Positions 42,552 to 52,532 of a stretch of 64,000 bases of DNA are shown piece by piece; positions within the stretch are counted from its first letter, which is position 1; each line of letters opens with the position of its first letter. Made by a program: the position numbers and the translations under genes. The notes under the pieces are model-generated. The model was not told where the DNA came from. It saw only the letters and a list, made by a program, of their open reading frames with translations, and made no database searches. The stretch is from Candidatus Aegiribacteria sp. Lineage in GTDB: Bacteria > Fermentibacterota > Fermentibacteria > Fermentibacterales > JCC-6. The DNA lies in NCBI GenBank assembly GCA_030594645.1, contig JAUVEU010000002.1:20949-84948 (forward strand), in the 5' to 3' direction.

Positions 42552-45422
42552 TCAGCTTTCAGCAGGTAACGAATCAAGCCACTTCTTTATAATGGGTTGA
42601 GATCTCTCCTTATGAATCTTCTCAAGCAGCATTCTGCCTGCTGATGCAGATTCAGAATTGCCGGTCAGTTTCCAGTGATGGTAAAGAGTTTCTGCTCTGC
42701 AATCTCGATCAGGAGCATCCTCAAGCATTTCAAGGAGTTTCGCGGATGCGTTTTCATCTCCTTTCTCCGCCTGGATAACTGCCAGATACAATCTGCTGTT
42801 GTAGGTAAGTTTCTCATTTCCTTTTCTGCCCTGGGTCAGATCAAGAGCTTCCCTGAGATCTTTCTCTGCTTCATCGTATTTTCCCTCAAGTGAGAGAATC
42901 TTTCCTCTCAATCCAAGCTGACTGCTGCAGGAAACCATATCATTTGCTTTCCTTGAATTCTCCAACGCTATGTTGATGCTTTCAATTGCTGCCGCAGGTT
43001 CATCAAGCAGCAACTGAATCAGAGCAATTGCAGCCCACCCTTCAGACAGATTACGTTTATCACCCATCGCCTCAGCATGTTCAATCTGTGTTTGAACACA
43101 GTCAAGGGCTGATTCAAAATCTCCCTTCAGAGAAAAGATATATCCCATCCTGGCATAGCCTGACATCAGGCCTGATCTAAAACCTATAACTGAGGCAGTA
43201 TCTATCAGATCGGTTGCGTACTTCAGAGCAGCATCTGTATTCTCTATCCTGATCGATGCGTGCGCGAGATTGCCGAGCGCAGCGCACTTCGCCCTCAGGT
43301 TACCTGTTTTGACACTGAGAGTTGCACATTGCATGAAGCAGTCAATCGCCTGTTCCCATTCCGCTTTTCGAAGATGAATAATCCCAAGCTTGCTCGTGGC
43401 AGTGCTCAGTGCAGCCCAGTTCGCTGTTTTCTCAGCAGCTTTTCTGAGTTTTCTATGCACTTCTTCGGCGCTGTCGTAATCCCTGTTGTAAATGTGAACT
43501 CTCATAAGATTGTCATATCCCGCGATGATGCTCTTGATCAAACCTGTTTCCTGCGCAAGTCTGACCTGCTCCTCAGTACACTTTTTCATGAGATCGTACT
43601 GGCCCAGCTGTCTGTAAGTTATCGCAACCCAGTAAAGCGAAGCACATATCTCCAGCGAGATTCCTGATTTTCGAGCAAGATCAACAGATTCTTCACCAAG
43701 AGTTACAGCTTCTTCAGTTCTTCCCGCTGTTCTGGCAATTAAACCAAGTTGACGCGTCGCAACGGACATGTGGCGCACATCAGCAATCCGCGAAAATGTG
43801 TCCAGGCAGCTCCGGAGCATTTTCTCCGCCTCCTTCAGCTTTCCCGAAGAGCCCAGATTTGTTCCAAGCTTCAACATAACCCTGGCTTTCAGCAAATCAT
43901 CAATCAAAGGGTTTCCGCGGATTCTCTTCATTGTACCGACCAGCAGATCTATACCTTCATTAAGCAGTCCGGCATTACGGTAAACACCTGCAAGTTCCAG
44001 ATCAACCTCTGTTCTTTCCGGATCCGCGACCATGGATGCAAGTCTTCCATACATCGCAATTGCCGCGCTGTTCTCGAAATTGTCAGCGAAAGCCTCCGCG
44101 GATTTCCCGATATACATGGCAGCTTTCACATTATCACCGCCAAGCTGAAAATGGCTGGCGATTCCTTCAAGGCGGGAAGCGGAAGTACTATCTTCATACA
44201 ATACTTCAAGAATCTTACCGGCCTTCAGGTGAATTTTCTCCTGTTCTTCAGAGGGAATGAATTCTGCGGCCCATTCACGAAACACCACGTGCGCGAATGA
44301 ACATAAGGCTCCATCAACTGTGAATATGTGCTTCTGAACACATGGTTCCAGTTTATTTTGAATGTTTTCAGTTTCGGTAACTTCAGCTAGAACGTCCTGA
44401 TTGAACGTCTTTCCAAGAATAGATGCGATTCCTGTTATCTTCTGAACCGACAGCGGCATCATGCGAATTCTTGCCTGGAACATGTCCTTGATGGACTCTG
44501 TGATTTCACCTGCAGATATGTTCAGGCCAAGGTGGCCTTCTCTCCTGTTAACTTGTTCCGTTTCAGTTAGATAATCAAGAGCCTGCTCAAGAAAAAGCGG
44601 TACTCCTCCAGCCCTGTCCCACAGATAGTCAATAAGCTTCCGCTCAGGCTCAATACCGGTGAGTTCCTCCACAAATGAGGTGATATCCATTTTTGAAAGC
44701 CCGCTGAGGAACACTATGTCTGACCCTGAAGCAGGTTCAGCGGATGGAAAAACAGGTTGTGACCCGGTAGAATCCGGTCTTCCCGTCGCAATGAGCCCCA
44801 GTGGAAATCCGCAAGCTGTCCTCAGGATTCTTTCAAAGATCAGGATGCTCTCGTGGGAAAACCACTGGATATTCTCTATTACCACAACGACAGGCTGCAG
44901 AATTGAAAGGGTAATGAAAAACGAAGTTATTGATGTTGAAAGCCTCTCTGCCCGCTGCGATGGTTCAAGCTGGTGTACTATCGACCCGGATTCCATAGGG
45001 AGCCCTGAAATACTTTCGAGGAAAGGTCTGGCCTCCAGGAGTTCATCAACCAGGTGATTATCAGGATAGTCTGTCCGGAGTTCCAGATTGAGAAGGAACC
45101 CTTCCCAGATATGCCGGAAGCTGTCGGAATTTTTCTTCTCCGAAGCTCCTTCATCAATATCGAACCACTCCCGGAAGAAGTCAGCTACAGGGTCAGTGCC
45201 AGAAGCCTGATCGGCCTCAACAAAGACAAATTCAATATCTGGAAGAGCCGCATCGATCTCCCTTACAAGCCTGGTCTTGCCAATACCTGCGGGAGCCCAG
45301 TAACAGAGAATACCAGGTGAATCACCGGTTTCCAGTCCTGAAAAACGAGAGACCGCCTGTGCAAGCTGATGTTCACGCCCGACCATGGCTCCACGGTAAG
45401 ATCCGGATGATCTGACTGTCAT
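42552..45422 (-). CDS. STAND-type ATPase with C-terminal TPR array
   Basis: The 956-residue protein begins with an AAA/STAND ATPase domain: Walker A APAGIGKTRL (about 43-52), a Walker B-like VVVVIENIQWFS (about 180-192) and an arginine-rich sensor region, running to about 400. Residues 430-950 contain repeated 34-residue helical pairs (for example MYIGKSAEAFADNFENSAAI and ALDCVQTQIEHAEAMGDKRN), a TPR array. The layout is that of COG3899-type predicted ATPases, which usually carry an N-terminal kinase or cyclase or C-terminal LuxR domain. None is present here, so it probably signals through a partner. It overlaps the DUF167 gene by 4 bases (ATGA). Confidence 0.82.
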   Translation of the reverse strand: MTVRSSGSYRGAMVGREHQLAQAVSRFSGLETGDSPGILCYWAPAGIGKTRLVREIDAALPDIEFVFVEADQASGTDPVADFFREWFDIDEGASEKKNSDSFRHIWEGFLLNLELRTDYPDNHLVDELLEARPFLESISGLPMESGSIVHQLEPSQRAERLSTSITSFFITLSILQPVVVVIENIQWFSHESILIFERILRTACGFPLGLIATGRPDSTGSQPVFPSAEPASGSDIVFLSGLSKMDITSFVEELTGIEPERKLIDYLWDRAGGVPLFLEQALDYLTETEQVNRREGHLGLNISAGEITESIKDMFQARIRMMPLSVQKITGIASILGKTFNQDVLAEVTETENIQNKLEPCVQKHIFTVDGALCSFAHVVFREWAAEFIPSEEQEKIHLKAGKILEVLYEDSTSASRLEGIASHFQLGGDNVKAAMYIGKSAEAFADNFENSAAIAMYGRLASMVADPERTEVDLELAGVYRNAGLLNEGIDLLVGTMKRIRGNPLIDDLLKARVMLKLGTNLGSSGKLKEAEKMLRSCLDTFSRIADVRHMSVATRQLGLIARTAGRTEEAVTLGEESVDLARKSGISLEICASLYWVAITYRQLGQYDLMKKCTEEQVRLAQETGLIKSIIAGYDNLMRVHIYNRDYDSAEEVHRKLRKAAEKTANWAALSTATSKLGIIHLRKAEWEQAIDCFMQCATLSVKTGNLRAKCAALGNLAHASIRIENTDAALKYATDLIDTASVIGFRSGLMSGYARMGYIFSLKGDFESALDCVQTQIEHAEAMGDKRNLSEGWAAIALIQLLLDEPAAAIESINIALENSRKANDMVSCSSQLGLRGKILSLEGKYDEAEKDLREALDLTQGRKGNEKLTYNSRLYLAVIQAEKGDENASAKLLEMLEDAPDRDCRAETLYHHWKLTGNSESASAGRMLLEKIHKERSQPIIKKWLDSLPAES

Positions 45423-45715
45423 TCGTTGAACCAGTCAGGTAATTTCGAGTGAGTGTCTACGGATACAAGTTTCCTTCTGGATGTGATGCCGGACAGCAAT
45501 TTAATGGATGAAAGCACTGTACCGAATTCTCCGGCCAGGAACTTCTGCAGTTCTCTGTTGGCTTTTCCATCTGCAGGGGGAGCTTTGAGTGCAATTTTGA
45601 GTGTTCCGTCAGCCATTCTTCCACGCACTTCAGTTATCGGAGCACGTGGAATGACCTTGATTTCCAGATGTATTGTACGCTGTTTGCTGCTCATCTGTTT
45701 GCCGCATTCGGGCAT
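45419..45715 (-). CDS. DUF167 / YggU family protein
   Basis: A 98-residue protein with the DUF167 pattern: KVIPRAPITEVRGRMADG, LKIALKAPPADGKANREL and LLSGITSRRKLVSV. The family is widespread, small and of unknown function. Translation from an internal ATG about eight residues in (MSSKQRT) is also possible. It is followed directly by the STAND ATPase gene. Confidence 0.85.
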   Translation of the reverse strand: MPECGKQMSSKQRTIHLEIKVIPRAPITEVRGRMADGTLKIALKAPPADGKANRELQKFLAGEFGTVLSSIKLLSGITSRRKLVSVDTHSKLPDWFNE

Positions 45716-45747
45716 TTTATCAGCTTTTGCTTTACTTGCTTTTTAAA

Positions 45748-45933
45748 CTAGTGCCTGTCACTATTTAATGGTCTGGCTTCCTCGATAAGCATTATCGGAA
45801 TATCATCCTTCACTTCATATATGAGGGCACAGGAATGACATACAAGCACTTCATCAGGATCGGTTCTGTACTCCAGCTCACCCTTGCACTTCGGGCAGGC
45901 AAGAATCGAAAGCAGTCTTTCATCAAGCATCAT
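45748..45933 (-). CDS. Trm112-like / YcaR family zinc-ribbon protein
   Basis: The 61-residue protein has the Trm112 pattern [17 protein letters not shown] and [20 protein letters not shown], with two CxxC pairs. Small bacterial Trm112-like proteins (YcaR) are of uncertain function and resemble the zinc-binding partner of tRNA and protein methyltransferases. GGAG lies 3-6 bases before two adjacent ATG codons (MML); the second has better spacing. Confidence 0.85.
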   Translation of the reverse strand: MMLDERLLSILACPKCKGELEYRTDPDEVLVCHSCALIYEVKDDIPIMLIEEARPLNSDRH

Positions 45934-45939
45934 ACACTC

Positions 45940-47169
45940 CTAAATTACGAAAACACCATCCTCTATGATCTTATCCTCCGAACCGTCTTCCCGGACACCA
46001 AAGACGGAAACCTCCTCTGAACCTATCATGAAATCGGTGTGAACGAGAGATGAATTGCATCTCACTTCTTTAAGTTCTTCATCGGACATCGTTGTTCCAT
46101 TCTCAATACAATCAGCGTAACCGTTGCCAAGAGCAATATGACATGAAGCGTTCTCATCAAACAGAATATTGTGGAATATCTTTCCGCTTCTGTAGATGGG
46201 TGAATTAACATCAACAAGAGCGACTTCACCGAGAGCTTTTGCCCCCTCATCGAATTGAAGGTACTGATCAAGAACTTCTTCATTCCGATCAGCGCCGAAT
46301 TCGATTACTTTGCCCTCTTTGAATCTGAACCAGGCGCCTTCGACCTGTGAACCCAGCACTTCTACAGGACGTGTTGTTCTGACTGTTCCTTCCGTTCGAG
46401 CATGGTCAGGAGTACTGAAGATTTCTTCTGTCGGAATGTTCGGAAAGAACACTATTCCGCTCTGATTTTTACATCTTCCGCCTGCGAAAACTCTGTTAGG
46501 AGCCATTCCAACATACAGATCGGTTCCAGGACCAACGAAATGTATCTGGTCATAACGTATCCTGTTCATGTGCTCTGATCTTCTCTTGAGTTCGGTATCG
46601 TGCTCGAGCCATGCCTTCGCGGGATCATCCCGATCCAGACGGAGAATTGGAATGAGTATGTCCCATATCCGCTCTTCCCAGTTCACTGAATCTCCAAGAA
46701 CCTTTGCTGCCCAGGCTTCGGTTGGATAAAGACATACATTCCAGGCAATCCTGTTTGCTGAAACCCCCTTCAGAAATCCACGCAATGTCAGTGAGTTTGC
46801 CTTACTTGTCCTGCCAAGACGGCCAGAATCCACGCCTTCCATAATATCGGGATACTCCGGACCTCTCAGAGAAATACTGCTCCATCCGTCCCTGAGATAG
46901 CTCTCGTACATATTCTCCATATGGGAGGGCATAAAATCAAGGTATTCATCCTTTTTGACCTCATCTATACGCATTCTGCTTAATACAGGATCCGAGTATT
47001 GAACAGAGACCATGGAAGCTCCGCTGCCGTACGCAATGTGAGAAAGTTCCCTGATAAATTCCTTCTGCGCTATCTCAGTCCTTATTAAGAGAGGTTTGCC
47101 CTCCTGCTGGTTAACAGCGGTCTTTATGATTATTTCAGCATACTTCCTGTGGAGTTCGTCTCTGTTCAT
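45940..47169 (-). CDS. M29 family aminopeptidase
   Basis: This 409-residue cytoplasmic enzyme has the M29 pattern: an N-terminal region RKYAEIIIKTAVNQQEGKPL, the GVSANRIAWNVCLYPTEAWA segment, and the metal-binding C-terminal half with AGGRCKNQSGIVFFPNIPTEEIFSTPDHA, and NILFDENASCHIALGNGYADC. Family members (aminopeptidase T) release N-terminal residues with two metal ions. GGAG lies 3-5 bases before the ATG. It lies between the zinc-ribbon gene (6 bases) and the secreted-protein gene. Confidence 0.9.
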   Translation of the reverse strand: MNRDELHRKYAEIIIKTAVNQQEGKPLLIRTEIAQKEFIRELSHIAYGSGASMVSVQYSDPVLSRMRIDEVKKDEYLDFMPSHMENMYESYLRDGWSSISLRGPEYPDIMEGVDSGRLGRTSKANSLTLRGFLKGVSANRIAWNVCLYPTEAWAAKVLGDSVNWEERIWDILIPILRLDRDDPAKAWLEHDTELKRRSEHMNRIRYDQIHFVGPGTDLYVGMAPNRVFAGGRCKNQSGIVFFPNIPTEEIFSTPDHARTEGTVRTTRPVEVLGSQVEGAWFRFKEGKVIEFGADRNEEVLDQYLQFDEGAKALGEVALVDVNSPIYRSGKIFHNILFDENASCHIALGNGYADCIENGTTMSDEELKEVRCNSSLVHTDFMIGSEEVSVFGVREDGSEDKIIEDGVFVI

Positions 47170-47185
47170 GATTCTCCGATCACAT

Positions 47186-47902
47186 TTAAAACAATCCGAG
47201 GAAATCTATTCCGAGTGCTCTGTAACTTCTTCCCCCGGTTTCCATTATATCGATAAACTGCAGCGATATTCTGACCTGTCCAAAACTCTCCCAGTAAACT
47301 TCTCCGCTCAGGAAGCCTCCTCCTATATCAAAACGGACTGAGTCAGCCTCATCTGTAGCAAAATCATACTCCAGCGCCAGTCCGAATCCAGCTGGAAACG
47401 ATTTATCCAGACCTGTCCAGACACCGGCATGCACAAGCTCGGTTACATCAGCGCTGATACCGAAGTGGAAGGCCATATCACCACCAATTGTACGAAAATT
47501 CTTGCTGAGCGCAAGATAAAGATCCCTGGCTTTTCGTCTGTACGATCCACCGCTTCGAACGGGTTCCGGTTCATTATCAAATCCAAGGACAACACCGGGA
47601 AGAGGTATTGTTTCATCAAGCAGGCGCAACCTTGCTTTAAGATAAACATGATCAAACCATGATGGATCATACATACCTGTGATATTCCGTCCTCCGTAAC
47701 CAAGCCCCGCTGCAAGCCTCGGTATTATGCCAATGCAGAATGAAAACCTTAATCCATCGTTGGGAAATGTATTCACGGAGATGCTGTATGTCCCTGGCGC
47801 GACAATACCCGCGGTTGGTTCATGTACTATTCTCATCAGTTCACCGGAACCTCCGGCTCCGGCAAACAGAAATAACAGACTGATCAGAATAATTGTCCTC
47901 AT
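47186..47902 (-). CDS. Exported beta-barrel-like protein, function unknown
   Basis: The 238-residue protein has a signal peptide (MRTIILISLLFLFAGAGGSG, 1-20). The rest is alternating strands with aromatic and glycine ends (RFSFCIGI, AAGLGYGG, LKARLRLL, FHFGISADV, EVYWESF), typical of a small outer-membrane or periplasmic barrel. I do not recognise a family. GGGGA lies before the ATG and it overlaps dnaE by 4 bases. Confidence 0.65.
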   Translation of the reverse strand: MRTIILISLLFLFAGAGGSGELMRIVHEPTAGIVAPGTYSISVNTFPNDGLRFSFCIGIIPRLAAGLGYGGRNITGMYDPSWFDHVYLKARLRLLDETIPLPGVVLGFDNEPEPVRSGGSYRRKARDLYLALSKNFRTIGGDMAFHFGISADVTELVHAGVWTGLDKSFPAGFGLALEYDFATDEADSVRFDIGGGFLSGEVYWESFGQVRISLQFIDIMETGGRSYRALGIDFLGLF

Positions 47903-50900
47903 ATACGGGGTCCCCTTCCTCTTGACAGAGTTACGGATTCACTCCCGAGAAGCTCTCTCAGTTTTGAAATAAGTTCAGCATCAGGATCAACTCTCAGAGA
48001 CCTGGAACGTCCCACGATTTTCCATCCTGATCTATGTTTGATAATAACTGATACTTCTCCTTTGCCGGAATTGTTCCTGAGACAATCTACAGCTTTCTCA
48101 AGCAGGTTCATTCTGGGATTGCTGCCGTCTACCGTTATGGTCACTCCGGCTTTCAGTAGAGATCTGACCTTGTCCAGGGGAAAGATCTTCCTGGCACTGA
48201 AGCGGCTGTCCCCCCTCCTTCTGGACACCTCACCATCCATCAGAACAAGACAATCAGGTTCAAGCAAATCGCCGAATTCTTTAAGAGCATCACTGAATAC
48301 AACAACCTCACTTGTACCTCTGCAACCTTCTACCAGCACAAATGCCATCTCTCCATGTTTTGTGGGAATGATCTTCTTTTTCAGTATCATACCTGCGGTG
48401 GTTATGAGTTTCCTTTCGCTTTCATGAGCCAGTTCAATCGATTCGTTGGAAAAACTGTCAATCTCATCAGAATACATTTCAAGAGGATGACCGGTCATGT
48501 AGAATCCGAGAAGTGATTTTTCCAGTCTGTACAGTTCTTCCAGGGGTAATTCTTCCTTTTCCCCTATTACCGGCGCATGATTCACGGAGTTCTCTTCCCC
48601 GTCGCTCCGTTCTCCACCGAACAAAGACATCTGTCCTGCTTCAATGTGCCTTCTGACCGATATTCCATAACTTATCGCGTGTTCCACTGAATCAAGAAGA
48701 GCCGCTCTGTTTTGTCCGAAACAGTCCATCGCTCCCGCGCCAATGAGAGATTCAACAGCCTTCTTGTTGATTACTCCATTTCCCAGCCTGGTACACAGAT
48801 CAAAGATGTCTTCAAATGGTCCATCCTTCTCTCTTGCCTCCACTATCTCGGATGATGGTCCCTCTCCTACATTCTTGATCGCGGAAAGCGCATAGATTAT
48901 TTCACCTGCCGGATTGACATCGAATGTGACCGAACTGTAATTAACGGATGGCGGATTCACTGTAACGCCAAGCCGTGAGCACTCCTCAATGAGGGGAGTA
49001 ATCCTGTCGATCTTGCCTATTTCACTTGTAAGACACGCTGCAAGAAATTCTGAAGGGTAATTTCCTTTCAACCATGCGGTCCAGTAGGCAAGAGCCGCAT
49101 AACAGACAGCGTGAGATTTATTGAAACCGTATCCGGCGAATTTCTCAATAAGGTTAAATACTTTTACAGCTGTGTTTTTCTTCACATTCCTGCCAGTGGC
49201 GCCGCTGATGAACTTCTCCCGCATCTGAGCCATGACTTCAGGGTTCTTCCTGGACATCGCGCGTCTGAGTGTATCCGCTTCCGCCATGGTCATACCGGCC
49301 AGAAGGTTTGCTATCTTCATAACCTGTTCCTGATAGATTATCACTCCGAATGTAGATGAAAGAACTTCCTCCAGATCAGGATGGGGAAATGTAATGGTAA
49401 AGTCGGATGAACCGGATTCAATACCTTTCTTGTTATCAGCATACAGATCTATCATGGCCATGGAACCCGGACGGAAAATAGCTACGGCGGCAACAATATC
49501 ATCAAAGCTGCTGACGTTTATTTTCCTTAGAGCATCACGCATACCTGAGCTTTCCAGCTGAAACACACCCGCTGTCTCACCTCTGCTCATCAGTTCAAAA
49601 GTCTTCATGTCATCAAATAACAGGTTCTTCACTCTGAAATCCGGATCTCGTCTGCGAACCAAACCCTCAGCCCGATGAATAATCGTCACGTTTCGAAGAC
49701 CGAGCAGATCCAGTTTCAGAAGACCTACTTTTTCTGCGCTCTTCTTTTCGTACTGGGTTGTAATCCCCTCTTTTGCGGAGCAAAGTGGAACGTATTCGCG
49801 AAGATTGCCAGGGGTTATTATGACACCGGCTGCGTGAACTCCGGAGTGCCTGGCGATATTCTCCAGAGTGTAACCATAGTTGAAGAGCTTCTCAATTTCC
49901 TTCTCTTCACTGACTCTCCGGGAAAGCTCCGGAACACTTTTTACGACTTCCGGGAGAGAAGCGTCAGGGTTGGGAGCTGATGCCACCAGTTTAGCCAGAA
50001 CATCTCCCTCCGAAACACTCATTCCCATGACACGAGCCATGTCTCTTACCACAGATCTGTTTCTGATCCTGCTGAAGGTAATGAGCTGACAGACATTTTC
50101 CCTGCCGTACATGTCGATGATATGATCGATGATCTCACCGCGGCGCTCACAGCAGACATCGATGTCGATGTCCGGCATCTCCTTCCGTGCGGGATTGAGA
50201 AAACGCTCGAAGCTGAGGTCGTAATCAAGCGGATTTATGTCAGTGATATCAATCGCATAGGATACAAGGCTTCCGGCAGTCGAACCCCTGCCGGGTCCCA
50301 CCGGTATATCCATGGACCTGGCCCACCTCATCATCTCGGAGACTATCAGGAAGTAACCCGGAAAGCCCATATCACCTATGATACCAAGTTCGTGCTCGAG
50401 TCTTTCGGTTTCCAGGGGATTCAAGTCCCTTTCCAATCTTCTGGCCAGACCTTCACAAGATAGTCGGTGGAGATAATCATCGGTGTTCGCCTCCCCTTCA
50501 GGAAGGGGATACTCGGGCAGAATGGGCTCACCCTCGATCAGGTTGAATTCGCATTTCTCAGCAAGTCTGACAGTATTTGATACAGCTTCCGGTATCCATT
50601 CGAATAGTTTCTGCATCTCGAGCGGAGTTTTTACATAGAATTCAGCTGTTTCAAACCGCATGCGTCCGGGATCGTTCAGAGTCTTCCCTGTCTGGAGACA
50701 CAGAAGCGCCTCGTGTGCCTGATGATCCTCTCTTCGAAGGTAATGCGCATCGTTGGTCGCCGCGACAATAGCTCCGGTTTCCTTTGCCAGCTCAGCAAGA
50801 ATGGGGAGAACCTTTGCTTCATCGGACAAGCCGTGGTCCATCAGCTCAATGAAATAGTTTTCCTGTCCAACAAGGTCCTGATAGAATCGAATAGTGTCAA

Positions 50901-51363
50901 CAGCTTTCTTCCTGCTGCCGGAAAGGAGATGCTGCGTAACCTCCCCCTGCAGGCAGGCGGAACCGATGAGGAGCCCTTCACTGTAGCGAGCCAGAGTTTC
51001 CCGATCAATCCGCGGCTTATAGTAAAATCCATCTATATAACCTGCTGATGAAAGCTTAGAGAGGTTACGGTATCCTTTTTCATTTTTCGCTATCAGCGTG
51101 AGGTGATATCTTTTCCCATTCCTGGTGCGATCATTCATGGAAGGGAAAGCTATGTAGGCTTCCATCCCGAGTATTGGATGCACTCCCTTTTCCTTCATTT
51201 TCTCAAAGAACTGAACTGCCCCGAAGAGGCTGCCATGATCTGTAACAGCTACCGAATTCATTCCATTGGAAGAGATATAACCGGCCAGTCGATCAAATCT
51301 GATAGCTCCATCTAGAAGGCTGTATTCCGAATGCAGATGCAGGTGGACGAAACCGCCACTCAT
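47899..51363 (-). CDS. dnaE: DNA polymerase III alpha subunit
   Basis: DnaE is the replicative polymerase. The 1154-residue protein has a PHP domain (about 5-200) with HLHSEYSLLDGAIRF, TDHGSLFG and ATNDAHYL, so its metal residues look intact; a catalytic C-family core with PVGPGRGSTAGSLVS and PDIDIDVCCERR containing the catalytic aspartates; the thumb/finger region with NKSHAVCYAALAYW; a helix-hairpin-helix near INKKAVESLIGAGAMD; and an OB domain near TAGMILKKK. Length fits DnaE1. It overlaps the membrane-protein gene by 1 base. Confidence 0.96.
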   Translation of the reverse strand: MSGGFVHLHLHSEYSLLDGAIRFDRLAGYISSNGMNSVAVTDHGSLFGAVQFFEKMKEKGVHPILGMEAYIAFPSMNDRTRNGKRYHLTLIAKNEKGYRNLSKLSSAGYIDGFYYKPRIDRETLARYSEGLLIGSACLQGEVTQHLLSGSRKKAVDTIRFYQDLVGQENYFIELMDHGLSDEAKVLPILAELAKETGAIVAATNDAHYLRREDHQAHEALLCLQTGKTLNDPGRMRFETAEFYVKTPLEMQKLFEWIPEAVSNTVRLAEKCEFNLIEGEPILPEYPLPEGEANTDDYLHRLSCEGLARRLERDLNPLETERLEHELGIIGDMGFPGYFLIVSEMMRWARSMDIPVGPGRGSTAGSLVSYAIDITDINPLDYDLSFERFLNPARKEMPDIDIDVCCERRGEIIDHIIDMYGRENVCQLITFSRIRNRSVVRDMARVMGMSVSEGDVLAKLVASAPNPDASLPEVVKSVPELSRRVSEEKEIEKLFNYGYTLENIARHSGVHAAGVIITPGNLREYVPLCSAKEGITTQYEKKSAEKVGLLKLDLLGLRNVTIIHRAEGLVRRRDPDFRVKNLLFDDMKTFELMSRGETAGVFQLESSGMRDALRKINVSSFDDIVAAVAIFRPGSMAMIDLYADNKKGIESGSSDFTITFPHPDLEEVLSSTFGVIIYQEQVMKIANLLAGMTMAEADTLRRAMSRKNPEVMAQMREKFISGATGRNVKKNTAVKVFNLIEKFAGYGFNKSHAVCYAALAYWTAWLKGNYPSEFLAACLTSEIGKIDRITPLIEECSRLGVTVNPPSVNYSSVTFDVNPAGEIIYALSAIKNVGEGPSSEIVEAREKDGPFEDIFDLCTRLGNGVINKKAVESLIGAGAMDCFGQNRAALLDSVEHAISYGISVRRHIEAGQMSLFGGERSDGEENSVNHAPVIGEKEELPLEELYRLEKSLLGFYMTGHPLEMYSDEIDSFSNESIELAHESERKLITTAGMILKKKIIPTKHGEMAFVLVEGCRGTSEVVVFSDALKEFGDLLEPDCLVLMDGEVSRRRGDSRFSARKIFPLDKVRSLLKAGVTITVDGSNPRMNLLEKAVDCLRNNSGKGEVSVIIKHRSGWKIVGRSRSLRVDPDAELISKLRELLGSESVTLSRGRGPRI

Positions 51364-52499
51364 CAGTCTTCTGAGTTCGCTGTCGAATCGGACGGTTGTT
51401 TCTCAGTATCTGTATTGCCGTACAGACGGTCAAATTCGTGTTGTTCCTCAAGATTGGCCCTGTCCACAAGGTCAACACCGTCTTTTCTGAATCTTAAAGC
51501 CAGATAGATAAGTGTCCAGGAGGATGAGCAGCAGGAAAAAAGGTAGGACGCAACAACCAGGAATATTGCAGTACCTGAAAGCCCCGCTATCACTCCGGAT
51601 AAACCTGTCCATGCCTGAATGGAATCCTGTTGACCGAAAGTGGTCAGACCTGAGAAAAACGGGAGCACCTCGGGAGCCAGTAACCGGGGACCTGAAGTAA
51701 GCGCTGCACCGAATCCACCGCTTCCGGCACCGAGAGCTACGGAAAAAGAAAGCATATCCACCGCGAGTGATGCGAACAGGAGAAAGGTAATCCCGCCAAG
51801 CAGCATAATGATCAGCGAGAGTAACCAATAGAGAAACACTCTCCAGGATTGAGATGTCATGGTGGAGAACAGTTCGAAGACTGATTCGAAAGTATCACCT
51901 CCTGTAGTGGCTATTATCGAAGGAAGCAGTTGAAAGGAAAGAACAAGCGCCAGCGCAGTAAGGACAGTCAGCAGCATCACACCCCATAACGGAATTGAAA
52001 GTAATGCGGTCAGAATCGGGCCCGCGACCGGAATCCTGGAAAGAAGCCCTGCTGCTGCGCCCGCCGCCAGTGCAAGTAGAATAACAAGTACAAGCAGAAC
52101 AGGAACAGCAATAAGTGGTGCGCTGTTTCCTCTGGCAAACCTGGAAGCATCCGCCCCTGAGAAGAAATTATCTCCACGGATCTGCTGGAAGGTCATTCTG
52201 GAAACTTTCAGCCCGCCGCGGATGAGAACATATATGATCAGAGTAACAGCGATAATAAGAAATACAACCGGTATTACGTCTTTCCAGAAGAGTGCTCCGG
52301 GAAGAGGAAAGAGACGACTCTGCTCCCATCTGGCAGTCATGTCATATCCTGAGGCAAAGAAACCAAGGTATATGAAAATATCCCAGATCACCCATGATAA
52401 AATAAGTGTCTTGAAATAAACCCATATCTTCCTTGCGCTGAACCCATACTTAGCGCACAGGGGAATATCCTTCGCATTGAAACGCAGCTTTTCAGTCAT
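51363..52499 (-). CDS. Multi-pass membrane protein, function unknown
   Basis: From the ATG at 52499 (GGAGG 8 bases upstream) it has 378 residues; an in-frame ATG at 52523 would add eight. There are about seven hydrophobic segments, with Gly/Ala-rich helices at 125-180 and a final acidic, charged tail (KDGVDLVDRANLEEQHEFD). I recognise no domain. The stop shares a base with the dnaE start, so it is coupled to dnaE. Confidence 0.65.
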   Translation of the reverse strand: MTEKLRFNAKDIPLCAKYGFSARKIWVYFKTLILSWVIWDIFIYLGFFASGYDMTARWEQSRLFPLPGALFWKDVIPVVFLIIAVTLIIYVLIRGGLKVSRMTFQQIRGDNFFSGADASRFARGNSAPLIAVPVLLVLVILLALAAGAAAGLLSRIPVAGPILTALLSIPLWGVMLLTVLTALALVLSFQLLPSIIATTGGDTFESVFELFSTMTSQSWRVFLYWLLSLIIMLLGGITFLLFASLAVDMLSFSVALGAGSGGFGAALTSGPRLLAPEVLPFFSGLTTFGQQDSIQAWTGLSGVIAGLSGTAIFLVVASYLFSCCSSSWTLIYLALRFRKDGVDLVDRANLEEQHEFDRLYGNTDTEKQPSDSTANSED

Positions 52500-52532
52500 G
52501 TTCGCTCCCTCCACGATACTCATATAAATTCA

